Shown: positions 32,711 to 42,791, numbered from the stretch's first letter. The stretch is DNA of 64,000 bases from Sediminicola sp035798135 (GCA_035798135.1 JAPFBR010000002.1:248001-312000), one strand, 5' to 3'. A program made the numbers and translations. The notes: generated by a model not told the origin, from the sequence alone.

Positions 32711-34513
32711 TTAGAGGGCATTCACAAAATACATCTGCATCATCCCTCTGTTTTTAACTTGGATTTCACCTCTGGGTTCACAAACAAACTCTTCTTTTAC
32801 CAGTTTATATGTATTTTCAGCGATGTTAATTTTCCCGCCTTCAGACATGGTTTCCATTCGGGAGGCAACGTTTACGGTATCTCCCCATATATCATAGGCG
32901 AATTTCTTGGTGCCCACTACCCCTGCCACCACAGGACCAGTATTGATTCCTATGCGGACGTCGAAGCTTAATTCACTAGCAGACGTATCTTTTTTAGTTT
33001 CTTCCACAAAGGCGGCAATTTCTATGGCTGCTCTCACCATACGCTTTGCATGATCTTCATTGTTATCATGCAAGCCCCCGGCACACATATAGGCATCACC
33101 AATAGTTTTGATTTTTTCGAGGCCATGTTTTTCAATTATAGTATCAAACTTTGAAAAATAAAAGTCTACTGTTTCTACCAAGGCCTCAGGCGATAAATTT
33201 TCTGAGAAGCTGGTAAACCCTTTAAAGTCTGTAAACATAACAGTTACCGCATCATACTGTCTAGCTTTTACCTTTCCATTTGCTTTTAATTCGGCTGCGG
33301 TTTCCTCGGGAAGAATATTTAGTAACAATACATCCGATCTATCCCGCTCTTGTTCAATAATCTGTTTTGTTTTTCTTATAAATGTATTTCTTCTAAACAA
33401 GCCAATGGCTAGGATTCCTATCAATAATAAACCTGCAGCAGCGCCTAATGAAATGTTGCTCTGGTTTTTTCTTCTTTGTTCTAATAAATCTATTTCTATG
33501 CGTCTCTGTGCATCTTGCTGATTTGCCATTTGCTGAACGGCTTCGATGTTTTTTACGCTATCCCGATATGCAATATGGTTTTTATAATAGCTTAATGATT
33601 CTCCCAGCTCTCCTTTTACTTCATACAGTTCTGATAGTTTTAAATTTGCATCACTTATTTGTTCCTTTAAACCATAACGCGCAGCTAGTTCTAGACTTTT
33701 TTCGGCGTAATTTAGTGCAGCCGGGAGATTATTTTTTCTTAAATAGATGTCTGACATATAGGTTAGGTACACCGATATTGGATAATAATCTTCCAACTCC
33801 TCTAGAATGGTAATAGCTTTGTTGATATTGGATTCTGCCAGATTATCCTTTTCTTGTTCGGCATATATCATTCCCATGTTGCCAAGACTATAAGCTTGAC
33901 CGATTGTGTGGTTTATATTTTTGAAAATGACCACTGATTCCCTAGTATAAATAAGCGCCGAATCTAATTTACCAGCATTAAAAAAATCATCACCAGCATT
34001 CAACAATGCGGTAGCAACCTTAATAGAATCGTTTACTTTTCTTAGTATTTGTATCCCGTTATTGTAATATTTTTGAGCACTGTTTGAATTGCCCATTGCA
34101 GAATAAGTACCTGCTATAGAAATCATGAGTGAACCAATTCCTTTATCATCCTTAGTGCGATTGGCATACTCGAGGCTTTTAAAATAAGATTTTAATGCTC
34201 CTGGATTGTTTCCTTTAAATAGTTGTGCATTGCCTTTTTGTAAATATCCGGTATATAGGAAGCTGTAAGAAGAGGAAGAGTCCTTTGCTGCTTTGGCTAT
34301 TAACAACTTTGAAAACTCAATCTTCCTGTCTGGATTTGTTTCTTCTTTTGCAATATTCATTAAAATTTCAAGTTCATTACCCTTATAAAATCCGGAATTA
34401 TATTCCACAATAAGGCTATCCGCCAATTTCTGATCTTGACCGATAGCAAAATAGATACCAAAACAAAAGAAGCCTATCAAAATATAATAGGCTCTCTCTT
34501 TAATTGAAATCAT
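32711..34513 (-). CDS. TPR-containing class III adenylate cyclase, copy 1
   Basis: The 600-residue protein has a signal peptide and periplasmic TPR repeats (about 90-330). One membrane helix follows (about 350-370), then a class III cyclase domain. The cyclase has FTDFKGFT (metal Asp), GLEKIKTIGDAYM (adenine-selecting Lys), GINTGPVVAGVVG and DIWGDTVNVASRM (Asp, Asn and Arg of the transition state). These residues predict adenylate rather than guanylate cyclase activity. A close paralogue is at 40944-42791. Each is preceded by a small beta-rich gene; here that gene (34536-35009) ends 22 bp upstream. Confidence 0.9.
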   Translation of the reverse strand: MISIKERAYYILIGFFCFGIYFAIGQDQKLADSLIVEYNSGFYKGNELEILMNIAKEETNPDRKIEFSKLLIAKAAKDSSSSYSFLYTGYLQKGNAQLFKGNNPGALKSYFKSLEYANRTKDDKGIGSLMISIAGTYSAMGNSNSAQKYYNNGIQILRKVNDSIKVATALLNAGDDFFNAGKLDSALIYTRESVVIFKNINHTIGQAYSLGNMGMIYAEQEKDNLAESNINKAITILEELEDYYPISVYLTYMSDIYLRKNNLPAALNYAEKSLELAARYGLKEQISDANLKLSELYEVKGELGESLSYYKNHIAYRDSVKNIEAVQQMANQQDAQRRIEIDLLEQRRKNQSNISLGAAAGLLLIGILAIGLFRRNTFIRKTKQIIEQERDRSDVLLLNILPEETAAELKANGKVKARQYDAVTVMFTDFKGFTSFSENLSPEALVETVDFYFSKFDTIIEKHGLEKIKTIGDAYMCAGGLHDNNEDHAKRMVRAAIEIAAFVEETKKDTSASELSFDVRIGINTGPVVAGVVGTKKFAYDIWGDTVNVASRMETMSEGGKINIAENTYKLVKEEFVCEPRGEIQVKNRGMMQMYFVNAL

Positions 34514-34535
34514 ACGTTGTGCTTTATTGTTTTTA

Positions 34536-35009
34536 TTATTTCATGATTAGTTTTGGATCATCCCAAACTTCAGTTTGAGTCGGGTCAGAATTAAGGCAAA
34601 ATCCAATTTGGTAATTCTCGAATGGTTTTGTATTTGGCTGCGTTGGCGTAAGCGAAACACCAACAATGGCACCGGTAATAACACCAGCAACAGCAGCATA
34701 TTGGTCGTTGATTAATAGTTGTTGTGAATTTGTATACTTAGCGATTGAATTGTCAGCCGCTTTTATATGCATTAAGGTAATATCATTCTTTCTGCCTGGA
34801 TCGGGGTTGGGATCTACCTTCCACTCAATTACTTGATTGAGTTCAACCGCTGTTACAAGCGTATCATCATCCGGATCACCAGGTGATCCTGGCGCACTGT
34901 TACCCTGCTTTAAACTTAGATTAGTTGAATTTCCAATTCTGCTTACATAAATTGTAATTGGGAGCGGTGTTGGAGGTGTTACGGGTGGTGGATTATTTCC
35001 ATTACACAT
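34536..35009 (-). CDS. Small beta-rich partner of the TPR cyclase, copy 1
   Basis: The 157-residue protein has a Pro-rich N-terminus (NNPPPVTPPTPLPITIYV) and no signal peptide. The C-terminal half aligns by eye with the small secreted gene before the other cyclase (42825-43298). Shared elements are a VIEWKV/TVEWEG strand and the ending YQIGFCLNSD, WDDPKLIMK against YNIAFSIGTS, SIDPKIRVE. No known domain was recognised. The conserved pairing with a cyclase gene suggests a ligand or modulator of the TPR sensor, although this copy appears cytosolic. Confidence 0.65.
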   Translation of the reverse strand: MCNGNNPPPVTPPTPLPITIYVSRIGNSTNLSLKQGNSAPGSPGDPDDDTLVTAVELNQVIEWKVDPNPDPGRKNDITLMHIKAADNSIAKYTNSQQLLINDQYAAVAGVITGAIVGVSLTPTQPNTKPFENYQIGFCLNSDPTQTEVWDDPKLIMK

Positions 35010-35137
35010 AATTTTAGTTTTAGTTTGGTTTATAATGAATTGAATATAAGACTATTTACGCTATTTTTTACTAAAAAAATAAAAATTTGTAACCGCTATT
35101 AGGTTTTTCAGAATTATTGAATGTCAAGTCAATCTTA

Positions 35138-35614
35138 TTAAGTCGCTGGAGCCACATATTCAAAATACCTGGTATTTCCTACATTGCCTTCGGGTTTGTA
35201 TTTAAACCCCAGAAAACGGAACCAGGATAACTGATCGGTGCGGTGGGCTTCAGCATACTGGCCAAGGGCACAGCCCTTAAATTCAATGGATAGCTCCAGT
35301 AGGATTTTGCGCATTTCAAAGCTCAGTTCCATAGCATGGACTTGCATGTGCTGGCTGCATATAAAAAACGTCTCATATCTTTTAGCCCCAATTTTATATG
35401 CCCCAAGAATGCCTATTGGTTCCCCATTCACTGTTTTCCAAATTTTAGAATACCCTTCTGTTTGTGTTGATTTAAGGCGATTTTTTATGAATTGCAGTGT
35501 TTCTTGCCGCTCGTTTTCATTGGAAAGTAGCCACTCTGGCCTAGATTTCTCCCAAACATTTTTGAGAATATAAGTGATATCGGCGGTGGTTATTTCATCT
35601 TGTGGGTCAGACAT
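35138..35614 (-). CDS. GNAT-like acetyltransferase family protein
   Basis: The 158-residue protein looks like a GNAT fold. It has an N-terminal helix pair (ADITYILKNVWEKSRPEW), a strand with GEPIGILGAYKIG, and a C-terminal RTDQLSWFRFLGFKYKPEG resembling the closing helix-strand of GNAT enzymes. The R/Q-x-x-G-x-G/A coenzyme-A loop is not clear, so the activity is uncertain. It resembles small acetyltransferase-like proteins found in phages and bacteria. It is not obviously coupled to neighbours. Confidence 0.5.
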   Translation of the reverse strand: MSDPQDEITTADITYILKNVWEKSRPEWLLSNENERQETLQFIKNRLKSTQTEGYSKIWKTVNGEPIGILGAYKIGAKRYETFFICSQHMQVHAMELSFEMRKILLELSIEFKGCALGQYAEAHRTDQLSWFRFLGFKYKPEGNVGNTRYFEYVAPAT

Positions 35615-35779
35615 AATTTTTCACTTATAGAGGTTCCTTAGATTGTACGATTATAGTTTGGTAAAAAACATGATATGACTTATTCATGCTAATAGAACAT
35701 AATTCATAAATTGTTTTAGAATAGTTCTAAGATAAAATAATTCTTGGTTACAATCAACCAGGGGTACATTTCATAAAAT

Positions 35780-36094
35780 TCAGCTAATCATCGCAGGCTC
35801 CAAGTTTGCATTTCTATATGAGCAACCAAAAAGAATAGTTAAATAAATTCCTGTTGCGGCATCCATCGCTAAAAGACAATTTGCAAAAAGATTGCTGCCC
35901 CTTCTTGCACCTCCATAAAAGTCGGGGGCCACAGATCCAGTTGGTACGTATACCAATCCCAAGGTTTCATCCAAGGCCACCCCGCCCCAATTATTTGCTC
36001 CTCCAATGCCATCACTGTTATAGGCATCCTTGTCCTTCCAAGATTCGTAACCCGGCTCGCCAGGGGGTGGAATGGTATGAAAGCGCCAGACCAA
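35780..36094 (-). pseudogene. PQQ-dependent dehydrogenase relic, N-proximal part
   Basis: One frame encodes [18 protein letters not shown], then [32 protein letters not shown] and [17 protein letters not shown]. This is the conserved early propeller blade of PQQ-dependent glucose dehydrogenase-like enzymes. No signal peptide and no continuation exist. The match begins abruptly at about 36094, exactly where the reading frame of an NTF2-like gene is interrupted, and ends near 35840. Confidence 0.75.
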
Positions 36095-36399
36095 TGCTCA
36101 CAAATTTTCCCTTGGTCATCAAATCTAAAAAAGTCCATGGTCACATATTCATCAGAACCTGGCCAGATCTGATGGGTATGGAGTGCTACTAAATCCCCTT
36201 CAGCGATACACCTAACAAAGGAAATGGTTTTGTTGGGATATTCTTCTTGCAATGTTTCAAAATAGGCTACAAATCCATTGGTCCCATCCTCTACATGAGG
36301 ATTGTGCAGCATGTATTTCTCCCCAACATATAGCGCAATCGCTTTTCGGGGATTCCAGTTATAAGCGGTTTTATAAAATGATATGGCGTTCTTTTTCAA
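36088..36399 (-). pseudogene. SnoaL-like protein truncated by fusion to the PQQ relic
   Basis: From a TTG at 36399, about 103 codons encode a SnoaL/NTF2-like domain ([68 protein letters not shown]). At EHW the sequence passes without a gap into the out-of-frame PQQ-dehydrogenase relic, so the usual last residues are lost. The ATG expected at the start is also absent. A hybrid 176-residue product could still be made. Confidence 0.6.
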
Positions 36400-36577
36400 C
36401 TATGTTCATAGTCGACTATTTTTTTATAATTGATATTCATCTTTTATGTCGTTGTACTGCTCAGAATTATGACATTTTTATGGTTATAATTACATATAAT
36501 GTTATTATTTTCTTCAATTTGGAGCGAAAACTTTTTTTAATTGAAATAATTCTTAAATTGTTGTTAAAAAGGCTTTC

Positions 36578-39214
36578 ATGTTTGTTATTGCTGCTATTCT
36601 TATAGAAGTATTTCTAGTTTCTTCATGCATTCTTATCTTATTTAATCTTAGGGATAAATTGGGATTGGCACCCCTTTATATTCTGCTAGGTTGTCTCCAA
36701 TATTTTCAAGTCAACTTGGAAAATGCTGTCAGTTATAAATTTTTAGGAGAATATCCCATTTATCCTGGATCTATTGTTTTGTTCAGTTCACTTTTATTTG
36801 CTGTTTTACTGATCTATATTTATGAGGGTGTGATTAGCGCTAGAACCCTAATCATCGGTATTCTTATTTCAAATTTATTTTTAACTGGCTTGTTTGAAAT
36901 TACGGCTACCCAGGACTATTTTATAAGATTACTGGATGATGATATAAATTTACGCAACACTGCCCTATTCAACATAGATTACAAATATTTCACTATTGGC
37001 ACGATTATATTATTACTGGATTTCATTCTATTGGTATGGGTCTATCAATTCTTAATTTCAAAGATTAAAAGACCTTTATTCTTTTTAACAATATTTTTGT
37101 CTCTCTGGTCAATTTTAATCTTAGATTCCTTGGCTTTTAACGGCATCCTTTTTTATGGCACCCCCTATTTTAAGGTTTCATTAATCGGGCATTTTATAGG
37201 AAAAACCTTTGCAGCCGGAATATTTTCCATCATACTTTATGTCTATGTGACCTACATTGATAAGGTGCTGACAACCACTTCTTTTATTGCCGATCATAAT
37301 CTGAGTATTTTTTCAATATTTACCTTTAGGAAAAAATATTTGGATCTTAAAGTTGAAAAAGAGATTACCGAAAAAAAATTAAATGAACGTTTCGAAACCA
37401 CATTGGTTAAAATTTCTGATGGGGTAGTGTCCTTAGATAAGAATTGGTGCTATACCTATGTGAATAAAAAGGCAGGAGAATTTTTAAATAGTAAACCAAG
37501 TAGTTTAATTGGGAAACACATATGGACGGAATTTCCTGAAGGGAAAGGACTCCCTTTTTATCACGCATATTACAAAGCCGTTGATACACAGCGAGCACAA
37601 TATTTCGAAGAATATTACGAACCTTATGATAAATGGTTCGAAAATAGAATTTACCCTACCGCAGAGGGGTTAACAATTTACTTTACAGATATAACGGATA
37701 AAAAAATTGCGGAATTGGCCCTGATGGAGAGTGAGGCCTTTAACAAGGGGATATTATCATCTTTGAGTGCCCATATTGCAGTAATAGATAAAACGGGTAA
37801 AATTTTAGCTGTAAATAAAGCTTGGAATGATTTTTCACTGGCTAATGGGGAGCCTAATTTGGCGCGTACTTCCGTTGGAAGCAATTATATAAATGAATGT
37901 GAGAATGCGATTTCTAGAGGACATACCTTGTCTCAAAAAGTACTGGATGGTATATGGTCTGTTCTCAATAATAAACAAACCAGTTTTAAAATGGAGTACC
38001 CTTGTCATTCTCCTACAGAAAAACGTTGGTTTACATTTCACATAGAGCCATTTGAATCAACCTCGAATAAATTGGTAATTTCACACACCAATGTAACCCA
38101 ACTTAAAACCACCGAAGAACAATTAGAGAATGCCAATGAGAAATTAAATGAAGCACAACGGTTGGCGAAAATAGGGAATTGGGAATTCAACCCGAAAACC
38201 AAGGAGGTATATTTTTCGGATGAAATGTACACTATTTTGGAATTGGACAAAGGTCCTTCCAAGGATCTTTTTGAAAGATATAGAGCCAAATGCCTACCTG
38301 AGGATTACGACTATTTTAATGAGCTTTTGATCAATTCTATTAAAAATGAAGAGGGATATGAAATAGGGTACTATATAAAACTCAATGATTCTACCCTTAA
38401 ATATATACATGAAATAGGAGAAGTTGTACTGGACGAAAATGGGAAAGATTTAATACTGAAGGGTACCATTCAAGATTTTACAAAGGATAAATTGATCAAT
38501 GAAGAACTGTCCAAAAAAAATGAAGAGTTAAAAAAGGCAAATATAGAATTGGACCGATTTGTGTATAGTGCATCACATGATTTAAGGGCTCCCTTAACGT
38601 CTTTACGAGGGTTGATACAAATTGTTGATATGACCTTGGAAGTTGAGCATGAAGAATTAAAAGAACCCTTATCCCTAATGAACACTACAATTGATAAAAT
38701 GGATGTGTTTATCAAAAGCATTTTTGATTATTCAGTAAATGCCAGAACAAAAATTTCTACTGAAAAAATCGATTTTGAGGAGTTGATTGGTTCTGTTTGG
38801 GAAAGTTTGAAATACATGAATATAAAATATGACCCAAAATCAACCATCAATATAACACAAGACGCAGATTTTTATTCAGATAAAAACCGGCTAGAGATTA
38901 TCTTGGGCAACTTGGTATCCAATGCCATAAAATATTATGATAACAACAAAATGGAGCGCTTTGTAAATATTACAGTTACCGCAGATGCAAAAAGTGCCAA
39001 CATTATCATTGAAGACAATGGAATAGGGATAGGAAAAGAGCATATAGATAAAATATTTGAGATGTTTTATCGGGCAACAAAATTATCCACAGGCTCTGGC
39101 ATGGGGATGTATATTGTAAAGGAAACGTTGGATAGACTTCATGGGACCATAGAAATTGAATCGGAATTAAACAAAGGCTCCAAATTTAGTATTTCAATAC
39201 CCAACGCCAAATAA
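36578..39214 (+). CDS. Membrane-bound multi-PAS sensor histidine kinase
   Basis: The 878-residue protein has seven or so membrane helices (residues 1-235), then three PAS domains (about 280-380, 388-505 and 530-640). A HisKA domain has its phospho-acceptor in YSASHDLRAPLTSL (about 665), followed by a HATPase domain with N box NLVSNAIKYYDN and DNGIGIG. The membrane part, with LGLAPLYILLGCLQYFQV and YPGSIVLFSSLLFAVLLIYI, resembles VUT-type small-molecule transporters. It could serve as a ligand sensor. The C-terminus fits a kinase that acts on a separate receiver; a CheY-like gene follows 14 bp downstream. Confidence 0.9.
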   Translation: MFVIAAILIEVFLVSSCILILFNLRDKLGLAPLYILLGCLQYFQVNLENAVSYKFLGEYPIYPGSIVLFSSLLFAVLLIYIYEGVISARTLIIGILISNLFLTGLFEITATQDYFIRLLDDDINLRNTALFNIDYKYFTIGTIILLLDFILLVWVYQFLISKIKRPLFFLTIFLSLWSILILDSLAFNGILFYGTPYFKVSLIGHFIGKTFAAGIFSIILYVYVTYIDKVLTTTSFIADHNLSIFSIFTFRKKYLDLKVEKEITEKKLNERFETTLVKISDGVVSLDKNWCYTYVNKKAGEFLNSKPSSLIGKHIWTEFPEGKGLPFYHAYYKAVDTQRAQYFEEYYEPYDKWFENRIYPTAEGLTIYFTDITDKKIAELALMESEAFNKGILSSLSAHIAVIDKTGKILAVNKAWNDFSLANGEPNLARTSVGSNYINECENAISRGHTLSQKVLDGIWSVLNNKQTSFKMEYPCHSPTEKRWFTFHIEPFESTSNKLVISHTNVTQLKTTEEQLENANEKLNEAQRLAKIGNWEFNPKTKEVYFSDEMYTILELDKGPSKDLFERYRAKCLPEDYDYFNELLINSIKNEEGYEIGYYIKLNDSTLKYIHEIGEVVLDENGKDLILKGTIQDFTKDKLINEELSKKNEELKKANIELDRFVYSASHDLRAPLTSLRGLIQIVDMTLEVEHEELKEPLSLMNTTIDKMDVFIKSIFDYSVNARTKISTEKIDFEELIGSVWESLKYMNIKYDPKSTINITQDADFYSDKNRLEIILGNLVSNAIKYYDNNKMERFVNITVTADAKSANIIIEDNGIGIGKEHIDKIFEMFYRATKLSTGSGMGMYIVKETLDRLHGTIEIESELNKGSKFSISIPNAK

Positions 39215-39228
39215 TATCCAGCTTTACC

Positions 39229-39618
39229 ATGACAATGAATGAAATATTATTAATTGACGATAACTATATTGATAACTTCATCAATAAAAAAATTGTTGCC
39301 AAAGAAAATATAGCGGATACCATTACGGTGATGCTTTCCCCAATTGAAGCCTTGGATTATTTAGCGAACAAGAAAGACAGATTTCCCGATCTTATTTTAT
39401 TGGATATTAAAATGCCCCAAATGGACGGGTTTGAATTTTTAATTGAATTCTCAAAATTTCCCGAGTTTAAAAAAGCCAATTGCAGCATAGTGATGCTCAG
39501 CTCTTCCCAAAACATAATGGATATTGCAACTGCAAAGAAAAATCCGCATGTTATAGATTATTTAATCAAACCTTTGGATCCATCAAAATTAAATGATCTT
39601 TTAAAGTTATTGGTCTAA
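39229..39618 (+). CDS. Single-domain response regulator (CheY-like)
   Basis: The 129-residue receiver domain has the acidic pair in LLIDDNYIDN, the phospho-acceptor Asp in LILLDIKMPQMDG (about residue 59) and the conserved Lys in YLIKPLDP (about 114). It has no output domain. Start options are ATG 39229 or the third codon (39235). It is translationally close to the multi-PAS kinase and is probably its phospho-relay partner. Such Rcp1-like receivers pass signals by protein contact. Confidence 0.9.
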   Translation: MTMNEILLIDDNYIDNFINKKIVAKENIADTITVMLSPIEALDYLANKKDRFPDLILLDIKMPQMDGFEFLIEFSKFPEFKKANCSIVMLSSSQNIMDIATAKKNPHVIDYLIKPLDPSKLNDLLKLLV

Positions 39619-39849
39619 TACCTTTACAAATAGAAACATCCTTAAACTTTAAATACATTTACCACTTTCCATATTGCATCTTCTTGTAGGACATCAACAA
39701 TACCTTAGGTCCTATTTTGCTGCCGAACGCTCCATAAACACCAACAAAAAACAAGTATTGCAATTGCATAAAAATTATTTCGCATAGCTATTAGATCTGA
39801 TCAGAGGATGCAAATATGTTTTAGCAGGCATAAAATAATCAGAGTGGCG

Positions 39850-40761
39850 TTACAAATACTTCTGAAGATTTTTCTTGAAGTATGCCGCACTGTCTGCAAT
39901 ACTTTGCATGGAATTCTCGGCAAAATTACCCCCTTGTTCCAAATAATAGTATTCTAAACCGTCCGTAGGAATAGTGGATAGGAGTTTGATATAATCTATA
40001 GAACCATTACCCAGTTCCGTATAGTCACGGGTGATCTTATCCATATCCTTAATATGCCACATCACATAGCGCCCAGGTTGCTTTGCGATCAATTCTGCCG
40101 GACTCAATTTTGAGGAGTGCATCACCCAATAAAGGTCCATCTGCAATTTCACCAACTCTGGATCCGTATCACGCAGTATGATGTCAAAACCGGTTTCCCC
40201 GCCGTGGTCGGTAAATTCAAAATCATGATTGTGATAGGCAAACCCCAGACCAGCGTTGTTAACCTGCTCCCCTATCCTATTCAGTTTTTCAGAAAGTATT
40301 TTGAATTTATCCAGGGTACGATAGTCAGGATGCAACCATGGCCAGGTAATATACCGTTTGTTCAAGGTCAACGCCCCTTCAATACATAGGTCCGTATACC
40401 TTGTGAGTTGGTCCATTGGTTGTTCAAAATAGTCCGAAAAACCGTAATGTCCGCTTGAAGCCGTTAGCTGTAGATCATCCAATATTTGTTTGAAATCAGA
40501 CGCTTTATAGCCGTAATACGACCCCTTGTCCACATCATTCCCATAGAGCTCCAGATCTTCATAACCCAAGCTGGCAACCATTTTTAAACTGCCTATAGGG
40601 TCCCTTTTCATGGCATCACGTATCGTGAAAAGTTGAAGCCCCATCTTATAGCTGCTTTTTGGGAACATGGAAAACCCAGAAATGGGCATCATGGCCGCTG
40701 CAGACAGCATACTAGATTGTTTTATAAAGCTTCTTCGGTTGATGGTATGTAGTGATTTCAT
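39850..40761 (-). CDS. Sugar phosphate isomerase/epimerase-like protein with Tat signal
   Basis: The 303-residue protein begins with a twin-arginine signal (TINRRSFIKQSSMLSAAAMM), then an AP-endonuclease-2-type TIM barrel. Metal-ligand segments include YEDLELYG, GFAYHNHDFEF, KLQMDLYWVM and YVMWHIKDM, ending in YYYLEQGG. These are the residues that bind the divalent metal in xylose isomerase-like enzymes. Many such periplasmic Bacteroidota proteins act on sugars such as 3-keto-glycosides or inositols. The actual substrate is unknown. It stands alone between signalling genes. Confidence 0.85.
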   Translation of the reverse strand: MKSLHTINRRSFIKQSSMLSAAAMMPISGFSMFPKSSYKMGLQLFTIRDAMKRDPIGSLKMVASLGYEDLELYGNDVDKGSYYGYKASDFKQILDDLQLTASSGHYGFSDYFEQPMDQLTRYTDLCIEGALTLNKRYITWPWLHPDYRTLDKFKILSEKLNRIGEQVNNAGLGFAYHNHDFEFTDHGGETGFDIILRDTDPELVKLQMDLYWVMHSSKLSPAELIAKQPGRYVMWHIKDMDKITRDYTELGNGSIDYIKLLSTIPTDGLEYYYLEQGGNFAENSMQSIADSAAYFKKNLQKYL

Positions 40762-40943
40762 TAAGGAATTGGTTGTAGTGTGGTCTAAAATTAAGGAATT
40801 AAATTGTTCTTGGCTGTTATGATTTAAAGACTTTGGTCATGACAGTGCTCAAACGGAAAGAAAAGGTGGGGCAGTTATAATCTTATAATTCTATCTAGAT
40901 ACAGTTGTTCAATCGGTCGGCAACGTCGAAGGCGATTAGGCAT

Positions 40944-42791
40944 TTAGATGGAATTGTGGTTAGTTTCATTCACAAAATACATTTTCATCATCCCCTTATT
41001 TCGAACATAAATTTCTCCTCTATGTACACACTCAAAGGCATCTTTGACCAAGCCGTAGGTGTTTTCTGAAATATTTATTTTTCCCGGTTCGGACATGGAT
41101 TCCATCCTTGAGGCCACATTCACCGTATCTCCCCAAATATCGTAGGCAAACTTTTTGGTGCCTACTACCCCGGCCACTACGGGACCTGTATTGATCCCTA
41201 TCCTAATATCGAATCGGGTACCATTATTTGTTTCCTCAATTTTGGAAGTGGCTACAAACTCCTTGATTTCAAAAGCTGCCAACAGCATTTTATGGGCATG
41301 GTTTTCTGTTGGGAATGGGAGTCCCCCTGCACACATATATGCGTCACCCACGGTTTTAATTTTTTCAAGTCCGTACTTTTCCATGATTTCATCAAATTTG
41401 GAGTAGTAGAAGTCCACACTTGCCACCAATTCTTCTGGCGATAAACCTTCGGAGTAGCGCGTAAATCCTTCAAAATCTGTAAACAAAACAGTCACAGATT
41501 CAAACTTCTTAGCTTTTACCCTTCCAAATTCCTTTAGTTCCTTTGCGGTTTCTTCTGGCAAAATATTTAAAAGTAAGTTTTCCGATCTATCCCTTTCGTT
41601 TTGAATGATACCATTGGTCCTTTTTATAAATCGGTTCCTTCTGTAAAGTCCCAAAGCAAGTAAGACGATCAAAAACAGGGGAATGGCTGTTGCAATTACG
41701 ATAATTTGTTGATTATCCTTTTGTTGGTTGAGTAGGTCTACTTCTATTTGTTTGCGGGAAATCTCGAAATCGGTCCTAAAATTCGCCATCTGTTGTACAT
41801 TGGAAATATTCTCAACACTGTCCTTATAGATAATATAGTCCTTGTAATACCGAAAGGATTTATCAATATCCCCTGTTTTTTGATAGAGCTCGGAAAGTTT
41901 CAAATTGGCGTCACTAATTTGAGATTTTAACCCATACTGTGTTGCCAATTCCAAACTTCTTTGGGCGAAGGTAAAGGCAGCCTTTAAATTACCCTTTTCG
42001 GCATAGATATCGGACATAAAGGTTAGATATACGCTTATGGGATAATAATCCTCTAATTCATTTAACAATAGAATGGCCTTGCTAATATTTTCTTCGGCCT
42101 TGTTGTTTTCCCCCTTTAAGGCATAGGCAAGTCCAACATTACCCAGATTGAAGGCTATCCCTGATTTATGATTTCTGGACCTAAATATTTCCCCAGACTC
42201 TTTGAACAATATCAAGGCCGTATCCGGTCTTCTTAAATTCAAATTATATTCATCGCCCAAATTTTCCAACGCAAAGGCGTAATTAAGGGAATCTTTTTCT
42301 TCCTTAAGAAGCGCAATGGCCTTTTTATAATAAAGAATGGTATTCTTTTTATTCTCCATAACAGAATACACATCAGCTATGGTAATATATAATTTCCCTA
42401 ACTCTAGACTATTCTTTTCATCAAGGGCTATTTTGGCACCAAGTAGAAAGCTTTCCAAAGCTTTAGAAAGATCTCCCTTTAGTCTTAGGGCACTTCCCTT
42501 TATACGATATGCTGAGATGACAGCGTTGACAGAATCTAACTGCTTGGCCTTTTGTAATAGGATTTCACTGTATTGTATGGACTTATCCGGGTTTTGATTG
42601 TTATGGGCCAATCCACGAAGTATTGCTAGGAGATCTTGTTTTTTGTAGTCGCCACTGGAATAAACCTGTTCAAGACTATCGGCCAATTTTTGATTTTGAC
42701 CATAATTCACCATACTGAACATTAAAAGAAGGCCCAATAATAAATGGGTTTTCTTTCCAAAATTCCGTATTAAATGGCTGTTCTTTTTCAT
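40944..42791 (-). CDS. TPR-containing class III adenylate cyclase, copy 2
   Basis: From the ATG at 42791 the protein starts with a signal peptide (MKKNSHLIRNFGKK, then LLLGLLLMFS). An ATG 8 codons upstream is also possible. It has periplasmic TPRs, a membrane helix (about 380-400) and a cyclase domain with FTDFEGFT, GLEKIKTVGDAYM, GINTGPVVAGVVG and DIWGDTVNVASRM. All catalytic residues match copy 1, so adenylate cyclase activity is predicted. The two paralogues share about the same layout, and each follows a small beta-rich gene. Here that gene ends 9 bp before the first ATG. Confidence 0.9.
   Translation of the reverse strand: MKKNSHLIRNFGKKTHLLLGLLLMFSMVNYGQNQKLADSLEQVYSSGDYKKQDLLAILRGLAHNNQNPDKSIQYSEILLQKAKQLDSVNAVISAYRIKGSALRLKGDLSKALESFLLGAKIALDEKNSLELGKLYITIADVYSVMENKKNTILYYKKAIALLKEEKDSLNYAFALENLGDEYNLNLRRPDTALILFKESGEIFRSRNHKSGIAFNLGNVGLAYALKGENNKAEENISKAILLLNELEDYYPISVYLTFMSDIYAEKGNLKAAFTFAQRSLELATQYGLKSQISDANLKLSELYQKTGDIDKSFRYYKDYIIYKDSVENISNVQQMANFRTDFEISRKQIEVDLLNQQKDNQQIIVIATAIPLFLIVLLALGLYRRNRFIKRTNGIIQNERDRSENLLLNILPEETAKELKEFGRVKAKKFESVTVLFTDFEGFTRYSEGLSPEELVASVDFYYSKFDEIMEKYGLEKIKTVGDAYMCAGGLPFPTENHAHKMLLAAFEIKEFVATSKIEETNNGTRFDIRIGINTGPVVAGVVGTKKFAYDIWGDTVNVASRMESMSEPGKINISENTYGLVKDAFECVHRGEIYVRNKGMMKMYFVNETNHNSI

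Noticed and set aside
31266..34513. cAMP signalling circuit of Crp-like regulator and nearby cyclases
   Set aside because: The Crp-like barrel lacks the cAMP-binding RxxxxS motif, and the genes are in different operons and orientations. Proximity alone is not enough.
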